DNA from: Opitutaceae bacterium
GTDB lineage: Bacteria > Verrucomicrobiota > Verrucomicrobiia > Opitutales > Opitutaceae
DNA: 64,000 bases
Assembly (NCBI GenBank): GCA_041395105.1
Contig: JAWLBB010000003.1
Location: 372,001 to 436,000, forward strand
Direction: 5' to 3'
In this document: one piece after another, positions 41,677 to 50,431 of the stretch
Numbering within the stretch: the stretch's first letter is position 1
How the letters are laid out: the number at the start of each line of letters is the position of its first letter
Notes under the pieces: model-generated
The model's input: the letters and a program-made list of their open reading frames with translations, nothing else
What the model was told of the DNA's origin: nothing
Databases searched by the model: none
Position numbers and translations under genes: made by a program

Positions 41677-43584
41677 ATGAGCAGTCCCCGAATCGTTCGT
41701 TTGCCCGAACACATTGTCGAAATTGTGAGCGATGCCGGAGAGGGCGCCCAGAAGGCGGCTCTTGCCTTTGCCCAGATCTGCGCGAAGGCCGGCAACGGAC
41801 TCTGGACGGTCGAGATCATCCCATCAGAGATTCAGCCTCCGCCCCATACCACCGGCAGTGCGAGCGGCAATCGCATCCGTTTGGCCGAGCGCAGTGAGGT
41901 GACCAACGCGGGCGACCGTGCCAATGTTGTTTTCGCCTTCAACGAGATGGCCCTTCTATCGCGCATCGAGGCGGAGAGCCTGGCCGATGATGTGATGGTG
42001 CTGATCGACAACCAATGGGCCACCCACGCGATTGAGAAGTATCACGACAGCTACCGCGAAGTTCTGGCCCGGGCCAGGTCAATGGGCGCCCGGGTCATCG
42101 AGATTCCGCTTGAGAGCGAAACCCTGCGTCACACCGACGACCCCAATCGCGGCAAGAACATGTTTGCCGTCGGTCTGCTCTGTGCCCTCTACAGCAAGGA
42201 ACTTCGGATCCTCCAGGAAATCATCCGCACCATTTTCAAGAAGAAGACGCGCGATGTCATCGAGACAGCCGTGAAACTGGCCGCTGCGGGTTACGACTAC
42301 GGCCTGGCAAACTTCGAAGAGCGTTACGAGATCCAGGCGCTCCCGTCGGACATCCCGAAGGTGGCAATGAACGGAAATACCGCTCTGGCCCTAGGTGCCG
42401 TTGCCGCCGGCTTTGAATTGTGTTCGATGTACCCGATCACTCCGGCCACATCCGCTTCACACGCCCTGGCGGAGATCTTTGAAGAGTTCGGCGGATTCGT
42501 CCACCAGGCCGAAGACGAGATCGCTGCCATCGGTGTCGCCCTGGGCGCATCCTACGCCGGCAAGACCGCCCTGACCATGACCTCCGGTCCGGGCATGGCC
42601 CTGAAGACCGAGTTCCAGGGGCTGGCTGTCATGACGGAGACGCCCCTTGTCATCGTCGATGTTCAACGGGGCGGCCCGAGCACCGGCCTGCCCACCAAGA
42701 TTGAGCAGGGAGACCTCCTGCACTGCCTTTACGGTGCCCCCGGAGACGCGCCCAAGGTCGTGATTGCACCGAGCACGATCGAAGAGTGCTACTATATCCT
42801 CTCTGTCGCCCGGAAGATCGCCGAGGAATTCCGTATGCTTGTGATCGTGCTTTCGGACGCCAATCTGGCCACCGGACGCCAACTCTTCGCCCGGCCCGAC
42901 GTCGCCTCGACTCCCCGGCGTCCCCCGATGGACCTCAACCCGATCGCCCCGGGCACCCTGCCCTATGACTGGGATCCGACCACCGGACTCTCGCAGCGAC
43001 TCATACCCGGCCAGCCCGGCGGCATGGGCATCACCACTTCACTCAACCACGACCGCAACGGCAAGGCCTGTTACGATTCCGAACGCAACCAGCGCGGTCA
43101 CGCCATGCGCAGCCGCAAACTTGCCGCCCTCCAGAAAAGCCTGCACCCGCCGACAATCCACGGACCCGATTCAGGCGATCTCCTTGTCGTCGGTTGGGGC
43201 AGCACCCGCGGGACGATCGAAGAAGCGGTTGACCGGGCCCGACTGGAAGGGCTCGAAGTCTCCTCGGTCAACATTCAGTTCCTCAGTCCCTTCCCCCCGG
43301 GACTAAAGGAGATTTTCTCGCGTTTCCGGAAGATCATTACAGTCGAACTGAACTACAGCGACGATTGGGACGACCCGTTGATCACCCATGAGAACCGCCG
43401 CTACGGGCAATTGGCCTGGGTCCTGCGCGCCTACACCCTGCTTGACATTGATTGTTACGCGCGCGTGCCCGGCCGGCCCTTCATGCCGGTTGAAATCTAC
43501 GAAGAGATCCGGCGCTGTATCGGGGCCGACCAGGATGCCCCGGAATCCCTGTTAGCCACGTCCGAAGCCAAAGGAGGAAATTGA
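41677..43584 (+). CDS. 2-oxoacid:acceptor oxidoreductase, fused gamma-alpha subunit
   Basis: 635 residues from the ATG at 41677. Residues to about 190 are the gamma (POR/KOR catalytic) domain (EIVSDAGEGAQKAALAFAQI), followed by the alpha pyrimidine-binding domain with the signature NTALALGAVAAGFELCSMYP and ITPATSASHAL (YPITP), EDEIAAIGVALGASYAGKTA, TSGPGMALKTEFQGLAVMTE and QRGGPSTGLPTKIEQGDL. This is the fused arrangement of KorA-type enzymes that oxidise 2-oxoglutarate or another 2-oxoacid with CoA, reducing ferredoxin. The beta-subunit gene follows immediately and a ribosome site (AGGAGG) lies just before the stop. Confidence 0.92.
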   Translation: MSSPRIVRLPEHIVEIVSDAGEGAQKAALAFAQICAKAGNGLWTVEIIPSEIQPPPHTTGSASGNRIRLAERSEVTNAGDRANVVFAFNEMALLSRIEAESLADDVMVLIDNQWATHAIEKYHDSYREVLARARSMGARVIEIPLESETLRHTDDPNRGKNMFAVGLLCALYSKELRILQEIIRTIFKKKTRDVIETAVKLAAAGYDYGLANFEERYEIQALPSDIPKVAMNGNTALALGAVAAGFELCSMYPITPATSASHALAEIFEEFGGFVHQAEDEIAAIGVALGASYAGKTALTMTSGPGMALKTEFQGLAVMTETPLVIVDVQRGGPSTGLPTKIEQGDLLHCLYGAPGDAPKVVIAPSTIEECYYILSVARKIAEEFRMLVIVLSDANLATGRQLFARPDVASTPRRPPMDLNPIAPGTLPYDWDPTTGLSQRLIPGQPGGMGITTSLNHDRNGKACYDSERNQRGHAMRSRKLAALQKSLHPPTIHGPDSGDLLVVGWGSTRGTIEEAVDRARLEGLEVSSVNIQFLSPFPPGLKEIFSRFRKIITVELNYSDDWDDPLITHENRRYGQLAWVLRAYTLLDIDCYARVPGRPFMPVEIYEEIRRCIGADQDAPESLLATSEAKGGN

Positions 43585-43586
43585 CC

Positions 43587-44540
43587 ATGTCGACGATCAT
43601 TGACGACTGCCTTGAAGAGACTTGCGCCATCGAATCCCATACGCTGGCCGATTACGAGTCCGAGATACCCCGGTGGTGTCAGGGCTGCGGTGACCATGGG
43701 GTCCTCGCCGCGTTGCAGCGGGTCCTGCGCAAGAACAACCTCGACCCGGAAAACGTCGTTTCGGTCTCGGGAATCGGTTGTTCCAGCCGCCTGCCGCATT
43801 ACCTGAAGACCTACGGATTCCATGGAATCCACGGGCGCGCCCTGCCCATCGCGACCGGCGTCCGCCTGTCCCGCCCGGAACTCAATCTCATCGTCACGAT
43901 GGGCGACGGGGATTGCTTCAGTATTGGCGGCAACCACTGGCTGCACGCCATCCGCTACAATATCAATGCCGTCGTACTCGTACTCGACAATGAGATTTAC
44001 GCCCTGACCAAGATGCAGGTCTCCCCAACCACCCCGGATGGCTGGCGCACCAATACGACGCCCAAAGGGACCTATCTCCAGCCGCTCAACCCCCTCAGTG
44101 TGGTGGTCGGCATGACCAATGTCTCGTTTCTCGCCCAGTCGGCCACCTGGTTGCCCGCCCACCTCGATGAGACAATCGAAAAGGCGTTCGATCACCACGG
44201 ACTTTCCTTTGTCCGCATTCTCCAGCGTTGCCCGGTCTTCATGCCGAAAGCCTTCGGAGAAGGTGGGGCTCACTTTCCCATCGTTTTCCTGGAGAACCCT
44301 GAGGGAATCCCGATCGACCCCAGCCTGCTCAAGCGCGGACCGAGCCAGCCGCACAATCACCGCGACATCAATGAAGCCCAGCGGGTCGCCGTCACGGTCG
44401 ATCCGGCCCCGATGGGTTTGATCTACCGCAATCCCGACGTGCCGACCTACGAGGATATCCGCTGGGGCCGGCAGGAAAGACCCGATCATGAGACCTTCGT
44501 CCAGCGGCTGGACCGGGCCCTCGACCGTTACGCCGTCTGA
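43587..44540 (+). CDS. 2-oxoacid:acceptor oxidoreductase, beta subunit
   Basis: 317 residues from the ATG at 43587, chosen over the TTG at 43581 because the AGGAGG at 43572 is well spaced. Motifs: iron-sulfur Cys in PRWCQGCGDHGVL, VSGIGCSSRLP (third Cys), HGRALPIATGVRLS, and the thiamine-diphosphate-binding MGDGDCFSIGGNH with the metal-binding VLDNEIYALTKMQVSPTT. No fused ferredoxin domain is seen, so the 4Fe-4S cluster is held by this subunit. The catalytic pair with the gamma-alpha subunit should generate acyl-CoA and reduced ferredoxin. The next gene begins 8 bases later. Confidence 0.92.
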   Translation: MSTIIDDCLEETCAIESHTLADYESEIPRWCQGCGDHGVLAALQRVLRKNNLDPENVVSVSGIGCSSRLPHYLKTYGFHGIHGRALPIATGVRLSRPELNLIVTMGDGDCFSIGGNHWLHAIRYNINAVVLVLDNEIYALTKMQVSPTTPDGWRTNTTPKGTYLQPLNPLSVVVGMTNVSFLAQSATWLPAHLDETIEKAFDHHGLSFVRILQRCPVFMPKAFGEGGAHFPIVFLENPEGIPIDPSLLKRGPSQPHNHRDINEAQRVAVTVDPAPMGLIYRNPDVPTYEDIRWGRQERPDHETFVQRLDRALDRYAV

Positions 44541-44548
44541 TTCAAGCG

Positions 44549-46099
44549 ATGTCCACCATGCACGATCAGATCCTCCAACCCGCATCGGATGTCTGGCGTC
44601 ACCACTGCGCCGCTCTGGTTGACGCCCTCACCCAGGCTATCCGCGAACTGGACCGACTCGTCCGCCTGGACGAATACCACCGCCACGGGCACGATCCCCA
44701 GGACCTCGAGAAGGCGATCGGCCCGCTCGGCTCGTCCGCCCTCGATCTGAACGCGCTCTCACGGATCCTGGGCGAGAGCACGCGGACGCGCGCGATGGCG
44801 CCCGACCGCCTCGAGCGGGTCCAAAGGCTCCTGAAGGAACTCGGCGAAATGAAGGCACGGTGTGTCACCGATCCCCACACCTGCGCTTCAATCGAGATCG
44901 ACGAGGATGAGAACACCATTCATGAGGCGGCCGAGAATCACCTCAACCGGATGGCGACCGTCTTTCGTGCCTTGCGCATCGCCCAGCTGGAAACCCGCTC
45001 GAAGTACGACCCGGGAACCCATGATGCGGTCTTCAGCAGTTTCGACTGGCGGCAGCTCAGCCCGGCCGAACTCAGGCTGTGTCCCCCTTTCCTCGTCATC
45101 GCCCGTCTGAACCGGGAAACCGGCCCTCAACTGCGCAAGATGATGTCGTTGCTCGAGAGCCGGAAGCCGGTCAAGATCGCCGCCCTGCGATCCAGCTTCA
45201 GCAAGTCCTATTCGAGTACTTCCGATACCAGCGTTCCCGCCAGCATGGCGCTTGAGACCCTTCCGCTCGCCATGCGTGGTGTCAGTTTTGTGCAGACCTG
45301 CATTGCGGCACCGGATTTTCAGAAACGCATCTTCGACGGCCTGACCTCCCCGCGACCGGGCGTTATCTCGCTGCTCTGCCGCCGCGACGACGAAGCGCAT
45401 GAAGCTTTTGTCCTGCGGGCAGAGCGGGCCATCCACTCCCGGGCCTTCCCCATCTGCGTCTACGATCCTGATCGGGCCCATGGTTTTGTGACCTGCTTCG
45501 ATCTTTCGGCCAATCCGTCTCCGGAGACTCTCTGGATTTCAGAAACCTTCAGCGCACCGGACGAGAACGGCGAAATCCGCAAGCACACCGAACCCTATAC
45601 GTTCGCCCATTTTGCCGCGGGCGAGGAAGAGTTCGCATCCGAGTTCACCGCGATCGATCCGGCGGTTCCAGCCGACCACCTCATCCCCATCGCCGACTAT
45701 CTCGACCTCACCCGCCGGCAGCGGGTCGGTGTGCAACCCGTCCTGACGCGACACCACGCCGGGCAGGCGATCGACCGCAGGGTGGTCTCTCAGGTCATGG
45801 TCACCCAGACCGGGGATCGGCTCCATCTCTGGAGGACGCTCCAGGAGATCTCCGGAATCAACAACCCTTACGTCAACACGACCCGTTCCGCCTTGAGCAA
45901 GGAATTCGGTGTGCAGCAAAAGGCACTCCTGGAGAGCCTGCAAAGGGACATGGAGAAGGCCGCCTCCCATCGCGAGCAGGTCGCGGTGGCCGCGGCGGTG
46001 CGCAAACTCGTGGCCCACCTGACCGGAGTTGATGCCTCGGAAATCGACCTCCGGGGGATCCTGCCGCCCCCTTCCGAAGCCGTCACTTCCCCGCCCTGA
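44549..46099 (+). CDS. Unnamed protein resembling a degenerate PFOR thiamine-diphosphate region
   Basis: 516 residues directly after the KOR beta gene, so co-transcription is likely. No Fe-S Cys clusters or membrane segments are seen. The middle and C-terminal parts recall, from memory, the C-terminal region of large single-chain pyruvate:ferredoxin/flavodoxin oxidoreductases: ELRLCPPFLVIARLNRETGP sits where the thiamine-binding GDG segment is expected, followed by SRKPVKIAALRSS, FVQTCIAAPDFQKRIFDGLT, AERAIHSRAFPICVYDP, FASEFTAIDPAVPADHLIPI and HLWRTLQEISGIN. The GDG and SNTGG-type residues are missing, which suggests a non-catalytic partner. This homology was not computed. Confidence 0.5.
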   Translation: MSTMHDQILQPASDVWRHHCAALVDALTQAIRELDRLVRLDEYHRHGHDPQDLEKAIGPLGSSALDLNALSRILGESTRTRAMAPDRLERVQRLLKELGEMKARCVTDPHTCASIEIDEDENTIHEAAENHLNRMATVFRALRIAQLETRSKYDPGTHDAVFSSFDWRQLSPAELRLCPPFLVIARLNRETGPQLRKMMSLLESRKPVKIAALRSSFSKSYSSTSDTSVPASMALETLPLAMRGVSFVQTCIAAPDFQKRIFDGLTSPRPGVISLLCRRDDEAHEAFVLRAERAIHSRAFPICVYDPDRAHGFVTCFDLSANPSPETLWISETFSAPDENGEIRKHTEPYTFAHFAAGEEEFASEFTAIDPAVPADHLIPIADYLDLTRRQRVGVQPVLTRHHAGQAIDRRVVSQVMVTQTGDRLHLWRTLQEISGINNPYVNTTRSALSKEFGVQQKALLESLQRDMEKAASHREQVAVAAAVRKLVAHLTGVDASEIDLRGILPPPSEAVTSPP

Positions 46100-46141
46100 A
46101 ATCCGCGGGGGCCGTGTCCGAGCCGGTCGGCGACCCGAGTG

Positions 46142-46160
46142 GGCGTGGCCTGTCCACGCC
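46142..46160. terminator. Possible terminator hairpin after the oxidoreductase operon
   Basis: GGCGTGG (46142-46148) and CCACGCC (46154-46160) form a perfect 7-bp stem with a 5-base loop, 43 bases past the stop of the last operon gene. There is no U-tract, so it would be weak or Rho-assisted at best. Confidence 0.35.
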
Positions 46161-46187
46161 TCTCCGCGACCGTTCCCGGACCGGGGC

Positions 46188-46461
46188 TAGGGCGAATCGA
46201 CATTCAAATTGTGCGCTGGCGCGAACTGCGGGAGGGCCTCAGCAAGGCGCTTTTGCGGCGAGAATCCCTTGAAGGGCTTCTGTCGCAAAAGGAACGCGGC
46301 TGAGCGCTTCCGCAGACCCGTCCGAAGGATGAGAGCGAAGCGGAAGGTCGCGGCGTTGGTGGCACGGACACGTGCTTCCAGCACGCCTTCCGTGCCACCG
46401 CCTTGCGCTGCTTCCGCTTCTCTTCTCACCAGCAGCGCAATTTGAATGTCGATTCGCCCTA
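46188..46461. mobile_element. MITE-like element, copy 2 (inverted relative to copy 1)
   Basis: 274 bp with the same 24-bp terminal inverted repeats at 46188-46211 and 46438-46461. Read as reverse complement it matches 40368-40639 almost base for base, including the internal stem-loops. It ends four bases before the rnhB stop codon. No target-site duplication beyond a TA at the tips can be claimed. Confidence 0.85.
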
Positions 46462-46464
46462 ACA

Positions 46465-47229
46465 CTATTCGGCGAACTGGAAGACCTCCTGACCTTCGTG
46501 TTCCACGGCAGTCAGGGTCTTGCGGATGAAGAGGCTGCGGTGCATGGCGGTGGGGCCGGCCGCGATCAGGGCGTGCCGGTGGGCATCGGTCCCGTAACCC
46601 TTGTGCTTCGAAAATCCATAGTCCGGATACGCAGAATCGAGCGAATCCATCAGGCGGTCGCGGGTCACCTTGGCCACGACCGAAGCCATCGCGATGACGA
46701 GCGAGCGGGCATCTCCTTCGACAAACGCGCGATGGGGGAATCCCAGGTTGCGGACGGGCCGTCCATCAACCAGGACTCTCCAGTCCGTGATGCATTCGCC
46801 GGGCATCAGGTCGGATGATTCGACCGGGTCGAAGAGCGGATCCGGCGCATGGGCGCGGATCTGCCCCAGTCGGAGCACATTGAGGATGGCCCGGCGCATC
46901 GCGAGGGTGGTCGCGCCGAGTATGTTGACCTGTTCGATCTCCTCGACCGAGCCCATCCCGGATGCAAACAGGATCCGGTGTTCGGACATCAGCCAGTTCA
47001 TCCGGCTGTAAAGTCGCTCGCGCTGATCGACGCTCAACTGCTTGGAGTCGTTGATCTGACCCGCATGACGCCGGCACCAGTCGCTTTGCAGAAATCCATT
47101 GTCGATCAGGACGGCCGCGGCGACGACCGGACCCGCCAGTGCCCCGCGCCCGGCCTCATCCACCCCGATCAGGCCGAGCCGACCCTTGATCTGGCGCAGG
47201 TCGAACCCCCGGATCCGTTTCGAAGCCAT
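46465..47229 (-). CDS. rnhB: Ribonuclease HII
   Basis: 254 residues from the ATG at 47229. Catalytic segments: LIGVDEAGRGALAGPVVAAA (DEAGRG), INDSKQLSVDQRERL, WRVLVDGRPVRNLG (Asp) and IAMASVVAKVTRDRLMDSLD with the final acidic residue; the end GYGTDAHRHALIAAGPTAMH is also typical. It removes ribonucleotides from RNA/DNA hybrids, including single misincorporated ribonucleotides. The gene follows rnhC on the same strand by 13 bases. A longer frame to 47637 would overlap rnhC and is not used. Confidence 0.93.
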   Translation of the reverse strand: MASKRIRGFDLRQIKGRLGLIGVDEAGRGALAGPVVAAAVLIDNGFLQSDWCRRHAGQINDSKQLSVDQRERLYSRMNWLMSEHRILFASGMGSVEEIEQVNILGATTLAMRRAILNVLRLGQIRAHAPDPLFDPVESSDLMPGECITDWRVLVDGRPVRNLGFPHRAFVEGDARSLVIAMASVVAKVTRDRLMDSLDSAYPDYGFSKHKGYGTDAHRHALIAAGPTAMHRSLFIRKTLTAVEHEGQEVFQFAE

Positions 47230-47242
47230 CGATCCCTTCTCC

Positions 47243-48244
47243 TCAGGAACGCCGGAAAGGCACCTTCTCCGCGGGTTTCGGCAGTGGAAGTTCGTGGAGC
47301 TTGCCGGCTGCTTCCACCACCTCGTAGGCGGTCCTGAAATGCAACTTGGCAAATTCCCGGAGTGCGGTGGCCCCGAGTCGATCGACAATGGACCGCGCTT
47401 GTTTCTTGACGAGGGCACCCGCGCCCTTGAGCAGCTTCTCACCCGCACGCTCGGAGAGTCTGGCCATCTGTCGGACGAATTCGGCGCGGGCGACGACGGA
47501 AGCCGCTGCGACCACCGGATCCTCCTCGGCTTTGGTCCGCATCCGCAACTCGAAGGCCGGCGACGCAAAATACCCGGACACCAGGTCCTTCTTGGTGAAC
47601 TGATCGAGAAGCCCCCACGGCACCGACCGGACGGCAAGCGCCTGTTCCAGCGCCTTGGCGTGCTGCCAGGCCAGAAGCTTGTTCAGATTGGCCCCCGGAC
47701 GGGACATCAACTCATTGTAGCGCGCCATGCCGCAGAAAGTCGTCTTCACGACCACGCCGCGGGTGGCGCGTATGCGTTTGTCGAGCGCGAGGATTCGGAG
47801 GTCCGTGATGGTCTTGCTGTCGCGGATCCCGGCCTGAACCCAGTCCCGGATATCGTCCGGGCCGGCAATGACGCAGGCCGAGACAATCGGACCGAAAAGA
47901 TCACCCTTGCCGCTTTCATCGAGTCCGGCATGGGCCTCGTACCAATCGGGATGAAGCACCTCGTCGTACCCGAAGCGGGCCTCCCCGGTGACTTCGGGCT
48001 CGAGCGTGTTGATGATGAAATCCTCGGTGTCCTTGCCCTGGATGACCAGCTTTCCGCTTTCGTAGCCCACGATGTTGACCCGCGGTCCCTTGAATGCGAA
48101 CCGGGCGTAATCGACCGCATAAGCCTCCCACATGCGGGCGGCGCAGATCGCCCTGACCCGCTCGAGCTTGTCCTGGTCGAGCTTGATCGTGTAGAGCGTC
48201 TTCGGTTTGGGTTTGTCGTCCGCGACGTCCGCCTTCCGTTTCAT
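47243..48244 (-). CDS. rnhC: Ribonuclease HIII
   Basis: 333 residues from the ATG at 48244. An N-terminal TBP-like substrate-binding domain (KLDQDKLERVRAICAARMWE, RFAFKGPRVNIVGYESGKLV) precedes the RNase H domain with AGLDESGKGDLFGPIVSACV (DESGKG), IRDSKTITDLRI, GLLDQFTKKD and AAASVVARAEFVRQMARLSE. RNase HIII hydrolyses RNA in RNA/DNA hybrids; it occurs in Firmicutes, Chlamydiae and relatives. Encoding both HII and HIII in one operon means the cell has two type-2 RNases H. The gene is followed by rnhB. Confidence 0.92.
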   Translation of the reverse strand: MKRKADVADDKPKPKTLYTIKLDQDKLERVRAICAARMWEAYAVDYARFAFKGPRVNIVGYESGKLVIQGKDTEDFIINTLEPEVTGEARFGYDEVLHPDWYEAHAGLDESGKGDLFGPIVSACVIAGPDDIRDWVQAGIRDSKTITDLRILALDKRIRATRGVVVKTTFCGMARYNELMSRPGANLNKLLAWQHAKALEQALAVRSVPWGLLDQFTKKDLVSGYFASPAFELRMRTKAEEDPVVAAASVVARAEFVRQMARLSERAGEKLLKGAGALVKKQARSIVDRLGATALREFAKLHFRTAYEVVEAAGKLHELPLPKPAEKVPFRRS

Positions 48245-48349
48245 TGACCCAGAGTGAACACAGGATCTTCGGGAACGCACCAAAAATTGATTTGGAAAGT
48301 CGCCCCCGACCGCGTTTCGTCACTCGGTCCACCATAAAGTGGACTCGCC

Positions 48350-49414
48350 ATGGCACTCAATTTCGACTCAAACCCACGCGAGCTCATCGACAAATTCCGC
48401 CTCCACCTCCACCGCTGGTACCGGAAGGAGCATCGGCGTCTGCCCTGGCGAAACCGTCCCGACGTCTATCAGACGGTCGTTTCGGAATTCATGTGCCAGC
48501 AGACCCAGATCACCACCGTCCTTCCCTACTTCGAGCGCTGGATGATCTCATTTCCGGATTTCGCCACCCTGGCTCGTGCGTCCGAGGAAGAGGTCCTCAA
48601 GCATTGGGAAGGCCTCGGCTACTATCGGCGGGCCCGGTATCTTCATGCCGTTGCCCGCAAACTCAATGGGATGAACCCACCCCGGACGGCCCCGGAATGG
48701 GCAAAGCTTCCCGGTATCGGACCCTACACGGCCGCCGCCATCGCCAGCATCGCCTTTGGCCGGGCGGTCGCCTGCGTCGACGGTAATGTCGTCCGCATTC
48801 TCAGCCGGCTGGCGGGTGTTGAGCAGCCTTTTACCAACGGGGGCGCCGCCGTCAAGGCGTTCACCCCGCTGGCCGACAGCCTGATGGATGACGACAATCC
48901 CGGCACCCACAATCAGGCCATGATGGAACTCGGGGCCACCGTCTGCCTGCGAAAGAAACCACTCTGCATGCTCTGTCCGGTTCAGTCCTTCTGCCGCGCC
49001 GGACCGGGCGGTTACGCCGACCGACTCCCCAGGATCCAGCGGGAAACCACGATCAAGCAGGAAGTGGACAGAGTGTGGATCATCCGCCGGGGCCGGCTCC
49101 TGCTTCATCGCCTTCCCGAAGAATCCAGCCGGATGGCACGACTCCATGAACTCCCAACGGCCGCCGAGGCCGGCGTGGCTCCAACCTCGCTGAAGCAATA
49201 CCCCTGCAAGATCCGGCGACGGTCCATCACCCGTTACCGCATCACCGAACGCATCTGGTTTCCACCCGACAATGCCAAAGTGACGGTACCGATCAAAGGC
49301 ACGGATGCCTGCCAATGGGTTCCGCTCGACCAGGTCGAAGCCATCACCCTGTCCGGTCCCCACCGCCGCTGGGTAAAGGAGTTCCTGGCGGAGCGGGCCG
49401 CACCTACCCTCTGA
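48350..49414 (+). CDS. mutY: Adenine DNA glycosylase MutY
   Basis: 354 residues. The catalytic Glu lies in VSEFMCQQTQITTV, the helix-hairpin-helix in LPGIGPYTAAAIASIAFGRA, the catalytic Asp in ACVDGNVVRILSRLAGV, and the 4Fe-4S cluster ligands in CLRKKPLCMLCPVQSFC (C-x6-C-x2-C-x5-C). The C-terminal Nudix-like domain that recognises 8-oxoG ends with SGPHRRWVKEFL. It removes adenine mispaired with 8-oxoguanine. It converges on the isomerase gene with an 11-base 3' overlap. Confidence 0.95.
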   Translation: MALNFDSNPRELIDKFRLHLHRWYRKEHRRLPWRNRPDVYQTVVSEFMCQQTQITTVLPYFERWMISFPDFATLARASEEEVLKHWEGLGYYRRARYLHAVARKLNGMNPPRTAPEWAKLPGIGPYTAAAIASIAFGRAVACVDGNVVRILSRLAGVEQPFTNGGAAVKAFTPLADSLMDDDNPGTHNQAMMELGATVCLRKKPLCMLCPVQSFCRAGPGGYADRLPRIQRETTIKQEVDRVWIIRRGRLLLHRLPEESSRMARLHELPTAAEAGVAPTSLKQYPCKIRRRSITRYRITERIWFPPDNAKVTVPIKGTDACQWVPLDQVEAITLSGPHRRWVKEFLAERAAPTL

Positions 49415-50336
49415 TCACGTCTTCAAGATATCGCTTCGACTCGACGACATCCGCCGCGCTGAGTCGGGGAGAAAGTTCCAGGACGAGGACGTGGTCCGGC
49501 CGGACAAAACGCCGGACCATGCCGAAATCGACGGAACCGGTCCCCGGAACCGCGTGATCCCGTCCGTCGCGCACGTCGTGCAGATGGAATCCCGCCAGGT
49601 GGCCGTTATTGGCCTCCAGGATGGACTCATGATCGGCAACCCCGAGTTCCTGCTTCAATTGGGCATGACCGGTGTCATGCCAATAGACGAGTTGACTGGT
49701 CTCGACCGTTCCGTCGAAGAGTTCCCCGATGGACGCATCCAGAGGGAGCTCATCCAGCCGCTCCCGGTTTTCACATCCGATCCGGATACCATGGCGGCCG
49801 GCATAAGCATTCAGGGGGACCAGGCTGGAACGGACCCGGGCCCAATATGACGGTGAGCGCCGGGCGACCTTCGCGAGGACATCCATCCAGATGGCCTGCA
49901 TCCGACCGACCTCACCGACCGGCAACCTCCCCTTCTCCAGGCGACGGATGGTTCTGGCCACGGGATTGACCAGGGGAAATCCAACCGAGCCCAGGTGCGC
50001 GACCATGATCGGGGCCCCCACCTGGACCGCGAAGTCGATCGTCTTGCAGGAGTAACGATACCATTGACGGACCTCGGAAAGGCGGGGAGCGGACGGCTGA
50101 TGGAGGTTGGGGGCCGCCGAGATGATCCCCGGAGGGAGGGGGCAGAAATTGTGAACCGATGACACCTTGACCCAACCTTCACTCACTGCCTTGAGGATTC
50201 CCGCCACCAGAGTAACCCGGATACCGTGGCTCAGTTCGATCCGATCGAACCCCAGATCAACGATTTCCCGGGCCATGGCATAACCATCGCTGTGACGGGC
50301 GGAGTTCCAGCAGGTTGAAAGCGAGAGAGGAAGCAT
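49404..50336 (-). CDS. Sugar phosphate isomerase/epimerase-like TIM-barrel protein
   Basis: 310 residues. AMAREIVDLGFDRIELSHG is a first barrel repeat; others are SSVHNFCPLPPG, VGAPIMVAHLGSVGFPL, GIRIGCENRERLDELPL (metal-binding Glu), YWHDTGHAQLKQELGV (Asp-His pair) and HDVRDGRDHAVPGTGSVDFG. These make an AP_endonuc_2-type barrel with a plausible metal site. Substrate unknown, and no sugar-catabolic neighbour supports a role. The start follows the rpsU terminator, so it is probably its own transcript. Confidence 0.8.
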   Translation of the reverse strand: MLPLSLSTCWNSARHSDGYAMAREIVDLGFDRIELSHGIRVTLVAGILKAVSEGWVKVSSVHNFCPLPPGIISAAPNLHQPSAPRLSEVRQWYRYSCKTIDFAVQVGAPIMVAHLGSVGFPLVNPVARTIRRLEKGRLPVGEVGRMQAIWMDVLAKVARRSPSYWARVRSSLVPLNAYAGRHGIRIGCENRERLDELPLDASIGELFDGTVETSQLVYWHDTGHAQLKQELGVADHESILEANNGHLAGFHLHDVRDGRDHAVPGTGSVDFGMVRRFVRPDHVLVLELSPRLSAADVVESKRYLEDVIRG

Positions 50337-50348
50337 GTCCGGTCAGGC

Positions 50349-50385
50349 AAAAAAAAGGTCTTTCCGTCTGCTGACAGGAAAGACC
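50349..50385 (-). terminator. Rho-independent terminator of rpsU
   Basis: Read on the minus strand, a 9-bp stem GGTCTTTCC (50385-50377) and GGAAAGACC (50365-50357) with an 11-base loop is followed by eight Ts (50356-50349). It lies about 47 bases after the rpsU stop and 13 bases upstream of the isomerase gene start, so it separates the two. Confidence 0.85.
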
Positions 50386-50431
50386 CTTGGGAATTGGTGG
50401 CGAGGTCATGTCGGACCCGCCTTGAGGCTAT

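Noticed and set aside
40368..46461. Composite transposon hypothesis for the inverted-repeat-flanked module
   Set aside because: No transposase or integrase frame lies in or between the elements, and no target-site duplication beyond TA can be shown. The looser idea of recombination between the copies is kept as a finding.
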